A DNA stretch of 64,000 nucleotides from an uncultured Flavobacteriales bacterium (GTDB lineage: Bacteria > Bacteroidota > Bacteroidia > Flavobacteriales_G > Salibacteraceae), in assembly GCA_943788775.1 (NCBI GenBank), contig CALSRO010000003.1, positions 186,001-250,000 on the forward strand. The letters are read 5' to 3'. Positions within the stretch are counted from its first letter, which is position 1, and each line of letters begins with the position of its first letter. Both the position numbers and the translations under genes were made by a program. The notes below the pieces were generated by a model that made no database searches, was not told where the DNA came from, and saw only the letters and a program-made list of their open reading frames with translations. Of the stretch, positions 17,931-26,002 are shown piece after piece.

Positions 17931-18287
17931 TTAATTGGTTTTGAAAAATCTTTTGGCCAGTTGTACCCAAGCCATGTTTATGTAATGCATCAGTGCTAGG
18001 CCTAATGCGATAAATCCTGTTCGTTCAGCGATCAATTCAATGAGCTGAATATTTGTGTCGATGTGTGGCCAGTACCCCAAACTCACCGCTACGTATCCGA
18101 GGTTTAATAGGTAATATCCCATCAGTAACATCTTGTTCAAGGTATCTGCCGTCTCATTGTCATTGACAAACAGATCATGTAAATAATGCGCTCCGTTAAC
18201 ATAAAACATCCATCCTATTTTCACGATAATCACGGCTGTGATCAGGAAGTAGATTCCGTAGGCGAGTATGTTTAAGTTGAAGTTCAT
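17931..18287 (-). CDS. Small membrane protein, paralogue of 17497-17919
   Basis: A 118-residue membrane protein with three likely helices (about 8-30, 55-75 and 90-112). It shares MGYYLLNLGY with its downstream neighbour. It starts 14 bp downstream of the second palindrome and is the first structural gene behind the regulator. No enzyme motif is visible. The two-copy arrangement suggests a heteromeric membrane complex, but this is inference. Confidence 0.65.
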   Translation of the reverse strand: MNFNLNILAYGIYFLITAVIIVKIGWMFYVNGAHYLHDLFVNDNETADTLNKMLLMGYYLLNLGYVAVSLGYWPHIDTNIQLIELIAERTGFIALGLALMHYINMAWVQLAKRFFKTN

Positions 18288-18300
18288 TTTGTTTCTATAC

Positions 18301-18318
18301 TTTCAATATTTATTGAAA
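18301..18318. promoter_or_regulatory. Palindrome TTTCAATA-TT-TATTGAAA between regulator and membrane genes
   Basis: Perfect 8-bp arms around a 2-bp centre, between the regulator stop (18337) and the next start (18287). With the flanking bases it reads ACTTTCAAT, the same as the other palindrome at 18862-18887. It is a probable operator of the downstream GbsR/MarR-like protein or a second binding site of it. Confidence 0.5.
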
Positions 18319-18336
18319 CTTTGTGAGCAAATTTTT

Positions 18337-18837
18337 TTATTTCATCAGGGTCAATAAGGTCTTGTAAAACCAGTTTTCATCAGACTTAATGAATTTATCC
18401 AATGTCGTATCCGCCTTGCTTGTAAAATCTTCAATTTCTTGCATCATGCGATTAAACTCTTCCACCTCTTTTCCATCGCCTTCTGCATTCTTCACTTGAC
18501 TAATTACATCTAAAATGGGTTCTACTTCTCTCCTCTTTCGTTCCTTGGCTATTTGTCTCGCCACTTGCCAGATGTCCTTTCCTGCGCTGAAATATTCCTT
18601 TCGTTCGCCTGGAACCAACTCCTTGTTCACCAAGCCCCACTCCATCAAGGCGCGAATGTTCATGTTTACGTTTCCTCTACTCACCTTTAGCTCCGCCATG
18701 ATCTCTTCAGTGGTCAATGGATCCGTATTGATGATCAGCAAGGCATGAATCTGACTCATGGTGCGATTGATTCCCCAACTGCTGCCGAGGGTGCCCCATG
18801 CTTGAATGAACTTTGCCTTTGCTGTTTCGAATTCCAT
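18337..18837 (-). CDS. GbsR/MarR-family transcriptional regulator
   Basis: A 166-residue cytosolic DNA-binding protein of the GbsR branch of MarR regulators. The winged helix-turn-helix lies at about residues 41-75 (LTTEEIMAELKVSRGNVNMNIRAL), followed by a WGLVNKE wing and an alpha-helical dimerisation tail. The start is ATG 18837: a textbook -7 box (TATATTTG) ends four bases before it, so the mRNA is probably leaderless. It heads a minus-strand operon of membrane proteins plus a TIGR01777 oxidoreductase, and palindromes flank its gene on both sides, suggesting autoregulation. The inducer is unknown. Confidence 0.85.
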   Translation of the reverse strand: MEFETAKAKFIQAWGTLGSSWGINRTMSQIHALLIINTDPLTTEEIMAELKVSRGNVNMNIRALMEWGLVNKELVPGERKEYFSAGKDIWQVARQIAKERKRREVEPILDVISQVKNAEGDGKEVEEFNRMMQEIEDFTSKADTTLDKFIKSDENWFYKTLLTLMK

Positions 18838-18841
18838 AAGG

Positions 18842-18849
18842 CAAATATA
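18842..18849 (-). promoter_or_regulatory. -7 box (TATATTTG) of the GbsR-like regulator
   Basis: Perfect TAnnTTTG on the minus strand ending 4 bp before the ATG at 18837. The palindrome at 18862-18887 lies just upstream, where a repressor would block -33 contacts. Confidence 0.6.
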
Positions 18850-18861
18850 TACACACTTCTT

Positions 18862-18887
18862 AAACTTTCAATTATTTCTGAAAGTTT
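18862..18887. promoter_or_regulatory. Palindrome AAACTTTCA-N8-TGAAAGTTT, probable operator
   Basis: Perfect 9-bp inverted arms separated by 8 bp (attatttc). It lies in the divergent spacer between the GbsR-like regulator (minus) and the ATP-grasp gene (plus), about 12 bp upstream of the regulator -7 box. It shares ACTTTCAAT with the palindrome at 18301-18318. Confidence 0.6.
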
Positions 18888-18918
18888 TTGTTTCTGATTA
18901 ACATTTATCATTGCACTC

Positions 18919-19809
18919 ATGTCTGAAAAGCAATACGACTATGTGCTGGCTACGCAACGAGCCTTCCTCCATCCTGCCTCACCCGATTGGTATGTGCAGC
19001 AGGTTTTAGATGAAGATTCTCTCCTCATTAAGGCATTAGAATTTAGGGGACTGACAGCAAGCCGAGCGGCCTGGGATGATCCTGAATATGATTGGGCACA
19101 AGCCAAAAATGTGATCATTCGAGCCACATGGAACTATTCTCCGCAGATTGAAAAGTATACAACATGGCTTAAAACAGTTTCTGAAGCATCGCGTTTGATC
19201 AACCCCTTGAAAACCGTTTTGTGGAATTTAGACAAGGAGTATTTATTGGACTTAGAGCGAAATGGAATTTCCATCCCTCCTTCTCATATCGTTCAGCAAG
19301 GTTCCACATCTTCGTTGCCATCGATCATTGATCAGCTAAACTGGACTGAGATTGTTGTCAAGCCAGCTGTGTCGGGTGGTGGACGTCACACCTATCGTTT
19401 GCATCAGAATATGGCTGGTGACTTTAATTCCACCTTTCAAGAACTTGTGAAAGCGGAGACAATGATCCTACAGGAATTCCAAAGCAACATTCTAACCATG
19501 GGCGAAATCACACTGGTTTGCTTCGGTGGTAAATACAGTCATGCGATCAGAAAATTCGCTCAGGATGGTGAGTTTAGAGTACAGGATGATTTTGGCGGAC
19601 GTGTAGAACCATACAAACCTTCACAGGATGAAATCGATCTAGCAGAACGAGCGATGAAATCTTTTCAACCCATCCCCGCATATGGTCGTGTGGACATGAT
19701 GTGGGACAATCACAATAATCTTTGCGTTTCTGAATTAGAATTGATAGAACCAGAACTGTGGTTGAGATTCAAGCAAACCGCTTCCGAAATGTTCGCGGAT
19801 GCGCTCTAA
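18919..19809 (+). CDS. ATP-grasp domain protein
   Basis: A 296-residue cytosolic protein with the ATP-grasp layout: WNLDKEYLLDLERNGI at the start of the N-lobe, EIVVKPAVSGGGRHTYRL for ATP binding and ELELIEPELWLR near the Mg2+-binding end. Relatives ligate a carboxylate to an amine or thiol; DcsG of the cycloserine pathway is a distant example. The substrate is unknown. The gene diverges from the GbsR-like regulator over a shared palindrome, so it may belong to the same regulon. A possible -7 box (TATCATTG, 18906-18913) lies just before the ATG. Confidence 0.8.
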   Translation: MSEKQYDYVLATQRAFLHPASPDWYVQQVLDEDSLLIKALEFRGLTASRAAWDDPEYDWAQAKNVIIRATWNYSPQIEKYTTWLKTVSEASRLINPLKTVLWNLDKEYLLDLERNGISIPPSHIVQQGSTSSLPSIIDQLNWTEIVVKPAVSGGGRHTYRLHQNMAGDFNSTFQELVKAETMILQEFQSNILTMGEITLVCFGGKYSHAIRKFAQDGEFRVQDDFGGRVEPYKPSQDEIDLAERAMKSFQPIPAYGRVDMMWDNHNNLCVSELELIEPELWLRFKQTASEMFADAL

Positions 19810-19813
19810 TTAC

Positions 19814-20563
19814 CTATTGTCTAATCCACACGATAAGATAGGCCAAAGAAAAAGAGAAGATCAGATATAAAATCAAGGCCAACAGAGAGGCGAAAAGACC
19901 TTTGCCTATTTTCCAAAAACTTGTTTCCCCAGCATAAGACACGAATGCATACGTGCTATGGAGCGTCAGCACTATGAAATTCAGACTCTTATTTCCTACT
20001 TCCAATGTCAGCAGTGTTGACGTAATCACACCAAACAATACATATATGCCTGAGATGTAAAATCCGATAGATAGATACTCTGCCAACGTCCCCTTTTTCC
20101 ATTCAAACATTTTCCAAGAAAGGGCAATCGAAGTAGCCAGTAAAAACAAGAAGTTACTGATGTTTTTAACCATCAACCGAGCGGCCTGTTCGCCAAGGTT
20201 CAAGAAAGCCTTTTGATTTTCGCTTCTTGCAGTTTGTTGAAATTCGCCTTTCAGCGGATCGTAATCGATCAATTCGGTGTAGGCTAAATAAACGATCGTT
20301 GTGACAATAAAAAACTGAATCGGCTTGTAGTATGACTTTCTTTTCCCACCGATAAACTCTCTGAAAAGCCTTCCGGGATTTAAGACTAACAGGCGTAATG
20401 TGCTCCAAATGGGACCATCGATGGAAAAATTGGTAGATAAAAAATCTGAAATCGTTTCTTGAAAGGTGATTCCTGGACTTATGCTTTTTTGACCACAATG
20501 CTGACAATAAGGATCATTCAGTGCCTCGCTACAGTTCAAACATGCCATATGATCCTCAGCCAT
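19814..20563 (-). CDS. DUF3667 membrane protein with N-terminal zinc ribbon
   Basis: A 249-residue protein. The N-terminus has a zinc-ribbon pattern, CLNC ... YCQHCGQK (Cys at about residues 8, 11, 19 and 22), followed by ITFQETISDF and PGRLFREFIGGKRKSYYKPIQFF, the conserved DUF3667 block; several membrane helices follow. DUF3667 proteins are common in Bacteroidota and their function is unknown. ATG 20563 is used; ATG 20548 is also possible. The end lies 4 bp from the convergent ATP-grasp gene. Confidence 0.85.
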   Translation of the reverse strand: MAEDHMACLNCSEALNDPYCQHCGQKSISPGITFQETISDFLSTNFSIDGPIWSTLRLLVLNPGRLFREFIGGKRKSYYKPIQFFIVTTIVYLAYTELIDYDPLKGEFQQTARSENQKAFLNLGEQAARLMVKNISNFLFLLATSIALSWKMFEWKKGTLAEYLSIGFYISGIYVLFGVITSTLLTLEVGNKSLNFIVLTLHSTYAFVSYAGETSFWKIGKGLFASLLALILYLIFSFSLAYLIVWIRQ

Positions 20564-20585
20564 ATTCCAAAACTAATCAACTGGA

Positions 20586-21101
20586 TTATTTGAGCTCCAC
20601 GGATACTTCGGGTAGCTCAATGACCTTAGAGTAGTCATTATCTTTGGAGAGCCAACTCACATGCTTCTCCTCTCCGATCAAAAAAATCAACTTCTGCTGA
20701 TGATGTTCTAACTCTGAAAATGCTATGGATTTTATTGTCACCACTTCTCCAGGAGACTTAAATCTGGCGGATATAAACTGAGCATTCGCTCTGGCGCTGT
20801 TCATTTCAGCACTTACAAACTTGACCTCAATGACGGCCGTATCTACTTGCAGAACAAACCTCTTTTTTAAGTAGGCTCTATAGCGTTTCTCAACCCCCTC
20901 CACTCCAAGTTCCGATGGGTCAAACGCTGGATCCACCGTTTTTAAAGCCTTCATAGCCGTTTGGTTGTCTGTTTTAAAATCCACCAACCAATATCCGTTG
21001 ACAAACTCGACACGAACTTTTGATTCGCTTGATACCTGCGCTACTGCCGATTGTCCCAGAATTATTGTAAAAACGAAAAGTAAAATGGATGTATATTTCA
21101 T
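20586..21101 (-). CDS. Exported protein of unknown function, relative of 3458-4078
   Basis: A 171-residue protein with a signal peptide (ending QSAVAQ) and no anchor or lipobox. By eye it matches the soluble part of the protein at 3458: NGYWLVDFKTDNQTAMKAL against NGVWLVELKISQEGADYAL, then YRAYLKKRFVLQVDTAVIEV against YLDYVIQRIKINVDDLSIKL. I recognise no described family. ATG 21101 is chosen for the signal peptide; the frame opens 27 codons upstream. It lies 22 bp downstream of the DUF3667 gene on the same strand. Confidence 0.65.
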   Translation of the reverse strand: MKYTSILLFVFTIILGQSAVAQVSSESKVRVEFVNGYWLVDFKTDNQTAMKALKTVDPAFDPSELGVEGVEKRYRAYLKKRFVLQVDTAVIEVKFVSAEMNSARANAQFISARFKSPGEVVTIKSIAFSELEHHQQKLIFLIGEEKHVSWLSKDNDYSKVIELPEVSVELK

Positions 21102-21261
21102 CGTGTGTTTAGACGAGGTTTTATCACAAAAGGGTGCATCACCAATGTGACTATAGACTCGCAAATTTGGAAAAACCCCCACAACATCCAGAAAACACTA
21201 AAGAAAATTAACGGTTCTAGCTAAATTTCTATTTTTAAGGTCGAACCAGCCCCTAACTATT

Positions 21262-23508
21262 TTGCCTGAAAACCAATCGCGACTAGAATTATATAAACAA
21301 TACTGGAAACAGGATTTGTTGGCGGCAGTGAGTGTGTCGTTGGTGGCTATGCCCTTGGCCTTGGGTATTGCCATTGCTTCCGGCAGCCCGCCCATATCGG
21401 GATTCATCGCAGCCATTATTGGTGGAGTCATTACAACCTTTATTCGGGGCTCACACATCGCTATTAACGGGCCAGCGAACAGCCTAGTTGTTGTCATTCT
21501 TGCCGCAAACAGCTTGCTTTCTGTCGATGGTCAAAACGCCTTTCCATTTGTCTTGGCTGCCATTTGTGTTGCAGGTGTATTGCAGGTGGTTATCGGCATT
21601 CTTAAGCTTGGGCGGCTGGGTGAGGTGGTCCCATCTTCAGTTATGTATGGACTATTAGCAGGTATTGGAATCATCATCTTAGTCAAACAAATTCATGTTG
21701 GGTTTGGCCATCAATCCATGGCGGCTACAACAGTAGAAAGCATTCTGGAAATACCTAAGAGCATTTTCAATCTTAACCCAATGATTACCTTCATCACCTT
21801 GGTCAGTTTAGCCATCATGATGGTTTATCCAAGGGTTAAAAACAAGCTCTTTCATTACGTTCCTGCACCTGTATGGGTGTTGATTTTCGCCATACCTGTT
21901 GTGTATATCCATCGACACTGGTTTGTCCCATTCTTTGACATTTCAAACCCTGCTTTTCAATATCCTAAAACCGAGCTGATTTCTTTGCCTGAAGACGTTT
22001 GGAACTCAATCGTATTCCCAGATTTCGGCATGATCGACACGGTCAATTTTTGGGTGGTGGTTTTTACCATTCTCATTGTCACTACCATCGAAACATTGGT
22101 AAGCACCAAAGCTGTTGACCAACTTGATCCTCTTCGAAGAAAAACCAATCTAAACAAGGACCTGCGCGGAATGGGAATTAGTAGTGCACTGAGTGGCCTC
22201 CTGGGTGGCTTGCCAATCGTTACCGTAGTGGTGCGCAGTTCAGTAAACGTCAGCAATAACGGCAGGACTGGATTATCCAACCTTTTTCACGGATTGATCA
22301 TTCTGCTTTTTTTATTGGGGCTACAACCACTTTTAGAGCAAGTGCCATTAGCAGCACTGGCCGCGATATTAATTTATACGGGCTATGGATTGACTTCACC
22401 ATCGAACTATGTCGAAGCTTATGAAAAAGGAGAGGAACAGCTTCTTATCATGGTTTTCAGTGTCATTTGCGTCCTACTTTACGGATTACTCTGGGGGTTG
22501 TTTCTTGGATTAATCATGACTCAATTGGTTCAATGGGTGAAGTCTCGAATGACCATAAAGGCATTCTTTCAAGCGATATTCCAGCCGCGAATACAGTACA
22601 AGGAGCTATCAGATCGATATGAGATTCGTCTTTCTGGAATCTTCAATTTTTTGAATCTCCTGAAACTTAAATCCATCATATATAAAACTCCGGTGGGCGA
22701 AAAGGTGGAAATTAACATGGAAGACGCTATTCTCATTGATCATTCCGTGATGGAATTCATCGATAATTACGGGAAAAGCTATTCGAGAAAAGGAGGGCAT
22801 TGGATCATTACTGGACTCGAAAACCATGAAACAACCTCTTCACATCCACAAAGTATGAGGATGCTTCAACCACAGCATCAGCATTCTCCGCGTTGGATGA
22901 CAGAACACCAGCGACAAATGATGAAAATTTCCGCTCAACACGGTTGGCAATTTGTGATCGGTAAAGAGTTTAACAATGATCATTTGTTAGAATTTCCACT
23001 ATTCAATGGTCACCCAGTCGAGTATGCACACAATACTGCAACTGGACTTTTGCCGAAGCACAATCTCTATTTCACCTTACAAGACATTGTTTTTGATGAG
23101 GGCGCACTAATAAGCAAAATAGCCTATGATACTACGGTAATCATAGTTGAGTTGAGGCAAGCCATACCTGCATTTGTTTTAGAAAAAGAAGAATTATTCG
23201 ACCGTATACTGCAGCGGGCTGGCAAGAAAGACATTGAGTTTGAGGATGACCTGGAGTTTTCGAAACGAGAACTAGTAAGCGGCTCTGACGAAAAAGCAAC
23301 CAAAGGCTTTTTCAATGAAACCATTCGTGGTTTTATACTCGCGAATGATTCATATCACCTCGAAAGCACGGGGAGTAAACTGTTGATTTTCAACAAAACG
23401 GAGAGGCTTTCATTGGAAGAAATGGAACAGCTAATCCAATTCAGCATTCAATTCATTGACTTGATATCTGATCAGCCTGAGTTAAAGCCTTCAACACCTG
23501 AGGTATAA
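21262..23508 (+). CDS. SulP family inorganic anion transporter
   Basis: A 748-residue SulP transporter with the conserved N-terminal block LAAVSVSLVAMPLALGIAIASGSPPISGF, about 10-14 membrane helices up to residue 440 and a STAS domain at roughly 455-555 (GIFNFLNLLKLKSIIY ... AILIDHSVMEFIDNYG). Substrates in this family include sulfate, bicarbonate and other anions; I cannot tell which. A further 190-residue C-terminal extension with no recognised domain follows. The start is TTG 21262, the only start codon near the conserved N-terminus; TATTTTTA at 21230-21237 may be the -7 box. Its last 56 bp overlap coaE on the other strand. Confidence 0.85.
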   Translation: MPENQSRLELYKQYWKQDLLAAVSVSLVAMPLALGIAIASGSPPISGFIAAIIGGVITTFIRGSHIAINGPANSLVVVILAANSLLSVDGQNAFPFVLAAICVAGVLQVVIGILKLGRLGEVVPSSVMYGLLAGIGIIILVKQIHVGFGHQSMAATTVESILEIPKSIFNLNPMITFITLVSLAIMMVYPRVKNKLFHYVPAPVWVLIFAIPVVYIHRHWFVPFFDISNPAFQYPKTELISLPEDVWNSIVFPDFGMIDTVNFWVVVFTILIVTTIETLVSTKAVDQLDPLRRKTNLNKDLRGMGISSALSGLLGGLPIVTVVVRSSVNVSNNGRTGLSNLFHGLIILLFLLGLQPLLEQVPLAALAAILIYTGYGLTSPSNYVEAYEKGEEQLLIMVFSVICVLLYGLLWGLFLGLIMTQLVQWVKSRMTIKAFFQAIFQPRIQYKELSDRYEIRLSGIFNFLNLLKLKSIIYKTPVGEKVEINMEDAILIDHSVMEFIDNYGKSYSRKGGHWIITGLENHETTSSHPQSMRMLQPQHQHSPRWMTEHQRQMMKISAQHGWQFVIGKEFNNDHLLEFPLFNGHPVEYAHNTATGLLPKHNLYFTLQDIVFDEGALISKIAYDTTVIIVELRQAIPAFVLEKEELFDRILQRAGKKDIEFEDDLEFSKRELVSGSDEKATKGFFNETIRGFILANDSYHLESTGSKLLIFNKTERLSLEEMEQLIQFSIQFIDLISDQPELKPSTPEV

Positions 23509-24052
23509 TCGCTCTGCGACCTGAATTATCGATCACCATATTCGATCTACTGGCCACCTCACGCTGAGGTAATTGATTACCCATTCGTTCTAATACTTTT
23601 TCCTTAGAAACACCATCTCGCTCCATAACTCGAGCTATTCTTATGTCATCTTCTGCTGTTACACAAAAAATAAGGTCGCAATCCCTGTAAGTATTGGATT
23701 CGAATAAAATTGCCGATTCTCGAACGCAAACTCTAAAACCTTGCTCTGCTTTCTTTTTGCGCCATCCTTGAAAATCATCGATCACGACTGGATGAATTAT
23801 TCGATTCAGCGCCTCCAATTTTTCTTTGGATTGAAACACCTCTTGAGCAATGAATGGCCGGTTTGCCAAGCCATTTTCGTAAGCCTCAACTCCGAATAAT
23901 TGTGTGACTCCCTCGATGATCTTTGGATCCGTATTTAGCAATCTGCGACCTGCCTCATCGGCTGAATAAGTGGGAATGGATAATGATCGAATGATATCTA
24001 GAACTAGAGACTTTCCTGAACCTATTCCTCCAGTTAAACCAATAATTTTCAT
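23453..24052 (-). CDS. coaE: Dephospho-CoA kinase
   Basis: CoaE phosphorylates dephospho-CoA at the 3' position, the last step of coenzyme A synthesis, in the cytosol. The P-loop is GLTGGIGSGKS (residues 5-15), and the family shows DADEAGRR-like YSADEAGRRLL plus HPVVIDDFQGW. The length of 199 residues is normal. It overlaps the YbbR gene by one base (TAATG), and its last 56 bp are antisense to the SulP transporter gene. It is the last gene of the ldh-nusB-DUF1573-yajC-YbbR-coaE block. Confidence 0.95.
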   Translation of the reverse strand: MKIIGLTGGIGSGKSLVLDIIRSLSIPTYSADEAGRRLLNTDPKIIEGVTQLFGVEAYENGLANRPFIAQEVFQSKEKLEALNRIIHPVVIDDFQGWRKKKAEQGFRVCVRESAILFESNTYRDCDLIFCVTAEDDIRIARVMERDGVSKEKVLERMGNQLPQREVASRSNMVIDNSGRRAIIPQVLKALTQADQISSQ

Positions 24053-25041
24053 TAATCGTTTTTAGAAATTACAATTTCAACTTGCTTCGGTTTCAAGACC
24101 ACCCTCTCTGCTAAAACTGGCCATTGTTCCAAGTTTACAGGCAATCCCATATACCCCTCTTGCATTTGTGTGAAATCAACTTCTAAACGAAACTGGGATT
24201 TGGTAATCTCATCAAACTTACTCAGTGGAACTTGTGCAACTACCTCAATGGCATTGGGAAAACATAACACTTTTAGAGAATCGGGAACATTCAATATTTC
24301 CGGATTGATCATGAATCGCTTTTCGGTTAATCGATCAACATTAAATCGCACACTCACCGAGTCGGGTTCCACGATGGCATCATTTCCAAACTTCTTAATT
24401 ACAACAGGAACTCTGTATCCAACTTTCGCATTCAATTCACCTGCTTCGAATGGAATGGTTCTTATAAACTGTAAAGTGTCCAATACAGACAACGGCCCAT
24501 AAACTTCCACCTCAGACGGCACTGACACCAATGAATCCAATAATATATATCCCTTTTCAAGGCTATAGTTTACTATGGGTTTTACTTTTACAATTCGCGA
24601 GACCTTAAGATCAAATAGGAACTCGATGCTATCACTCAGTACTCGATTAATTCCGATGTCTCCGCTAATTCGTTTCTGCAGAGACCTGGATAAAATCGCT
24701 GGATCCAAATAACCCCGTTCATAGTCACCAAAAACGCTGAGTTTAAGTTCATCCAAATTGATAACTAAGGTGTCTTCAATTAGACTCTCGTCATATTGAA
24801 TCAAATCGAATCCCGAACCGCTGACGTTCACTGCCATCTGATCTGGAATATTATTCAACAACACCTTGTTTTCAGGAAAATTGATGTAGGAAACAGGGAC
24901 AAAAACGGTCGAATTATAATCTTGGCCTAGGCTGATCATCAACCAGGATAGAATAGAAACCGCGACACATGCAAGAAACACTGTTAGTTTCTTGCGGTCG
25001 CGGAATATTTCTGATATCGTAAAAAAGGACTCTCTGGCCAT
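24052..25041 (-). CDS. YbbR-like (CdaR-type) membrane-anchored protein
   Basis: About 329 residues: a single N-terminal membrane helix (residues 20-40, FLACVAVSILSWLMISL) followed by an extracytoplasmic part of repeated beta-rich segments, the layout of YbbR/CdaR proteins. In Firmicutes CdaR regulates a c-di-AMP cyclase; in Bacteroidota the role is not established, and no cyclase gene is in the window. The gene sits between yajC and coaE, a conserved position. ATG 25041 is preferred over the TTG at 25050. Confidence 0.75.
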   Translation of the reverse strand: MARESFFTISEIFRDRKKLTVFLACVAVSILSWLMISLGQDYNSTVFVPVSYINFPENKVLLNNIPDQMAVNVSGSGFDLIQYDESLIEDTLVINLDELKLSVFGDYERGYLDPAILSRSLQKRISGDIGINRVLSDSIEFLFDLKVSRIVKVKPIVNYSLEKGYILLDSLVSVPSEVEVYGPLSVLDTLQFIRTIPFEAGELNAKVGYRVPVVIKKFGNDAIVEPDSVSVRFNVDRLTEKRFMINPEILNVPDSLKVLCFPNAIEVVAQVPLSKFDEITKSQFRLEVDFTQMQEGYMGLPVNLEQWPVLAERVVLKPKQVEIVISKND

Positions 25042-25059
25042 GATGACCAAATGTAAGTC

Positions 25060-25386
25060 TTAGCGCTTCTGTTGCAACTCGCTTTCTCCAGTTCCTTGGC
25101 TAAGCTCAGGAGATACGGCTGATTTTTGTACTCGGACGTCAACGCCATTTGCGATGGTGATCACAAAATACTGATCCTTAATCTCTGAAACCTTACCATG
25201 AATACCTCCAATGGTAACGACTTTGTCTCCTTTACCTATTGACTCTCTGAATTTCTTAGCATCCTTCGCTTTTTTCTGTTGCGGTCGGATAATAAAGAAA
25301 TAGAAAACAATAACGATTAGGATAATCGGTAAGAGCTGCATAATGCCGTCTCCTCCAAATTGTAATAACACTGAATTATAAACCAT
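25060..25386 (-). CDS. yajC: Preprotein translocase subunit YajC
   Basis: A 108-residue accessory subunit of the SecDF-YajC complex. A single membrane helix (about 16-35) is followed by RPQQKKAKDAKKFRESIGKGDKVVTIGGIHGKV, recognisable by FFIIRPQQKK and GDKVVTIGG. It overlaps the upstream DUF1573 gene by one base (TAATG). SecD and SecF are not in the window. Confidence 0.95.
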   Translation of the reverse strand: MVYNSVLLQFGGDGIMQLLPIILIVIVFYFFIIRPQQKKAKDAKKFRESIGKGDKVVTIGGIHGKVSEIKDQYFVITIANGVDVRVQKSAVSPELSQGTGESELQQKR

Positions 25387-25904
25387 TATTCCCCTGCGTT
25401 ATCTTCTGGTGCAGGAGTCTCAGCAGCGCCTTCAGGAACAATCACATCACCTCTCAATGCAACTACAGATGTCGCAGGCTCTGTATTAGCAATAACACTT
25501 ACTTTTTTGTGTTGCTTACCCTTCTTACCATCGCTGTTAAATACCACATACATTTCACCTTCAGCACCTGGAGCGATTGGCTCTTTTGGCCATTTTGGAA
25601 TAGTACAACCACAGCTTCCTTTTGCAGAAACGATCACCAATTCATTTTCACCTGTATTCTTGAATTTAAAGGTGTGTTCCACTTTTTCGCCTTGGGTGAT
25701 TTCACCAAAATCAAAAGCCTCTTCGCTAAACTCAATACTTGTCAATGCTTCCACATTATCCGCAGTAATTGCCGCTGCCGAAGTTTCATTATTTTCTGAA
25801 GTTGCAGCTACCTCATCTGAAGCGTTTGCTGTTGTCTTTTCTTCTCCGCAACTGGTCAATCCCACTAATGCTAAGAGGGCTGCACTGAATAAAAATTTGT
25901 TCAT
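25386..25904 (-). CDS. DUF1573 lipoprotein
   Basis: A 172-residue lipoprotein: signal with lipobox LTSC (Cys near residue 19), an Ala/Glu/Thr-rich spacer and a DUF1573 domain (FDFGEITQGEKVEHTFKFKNTG, then KGSCGCTIPKWPKEPIAPG). The paired cysteines of SCGC are the family signature. The fold is beta-rich, and the function is unknown. ATG 25904 is used; an ATG three codons upstream is possible. A second DUF1573 protein occurs at 62842. It lies in the yajC operon with its own promoter box. Confidence 0.9.
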   Translation of the reverse strand: MNKFLFSAALLALVGLTSCGEEKTTANASDEVAATSENNETSAAAITADNVEALTSIEFSEEAFDFGEITQGEKVEHTFKFKNTGENELVIVSAKGSCGCTIPKWPKEPIAPGAEGEMYVVFNSDGKKGKQHKKVSVIANTEPATSVVALRGDVIVPEGAAETPAPEDNAGE

Positions 25905-25925
25905 TTTTCTCATTTTTTAAGGTTG

Positions 25926-25933
25926 CAAAAATA
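25926..25933 (-). promoter_or_regulatory. -7 box (TATTTTTG) of the DUF1573-yajC-YbbR-coaE block
   Basis: Exact TAnnTTTG on the minus strand, 22 bp upstream of the DUF1573 start. It indicates that these four genes can be transcribed separately from ldh-nusB, whose end is 77 bp further upstream. Confidence 0.55.
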
Positions 25934-26002
25934 GAATCAGAAAAGTTCTAATGACCTATGGCTTTTGTTTTAGTTAACAATCTATCCACGAATCACCGCG
26001 AA

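Noticed and set aside
21198..21497. 99-residue minus-strand frame at the SulP start
   Set aside because: Shadow of the conserved SulP N-terminus; no promoter or family.
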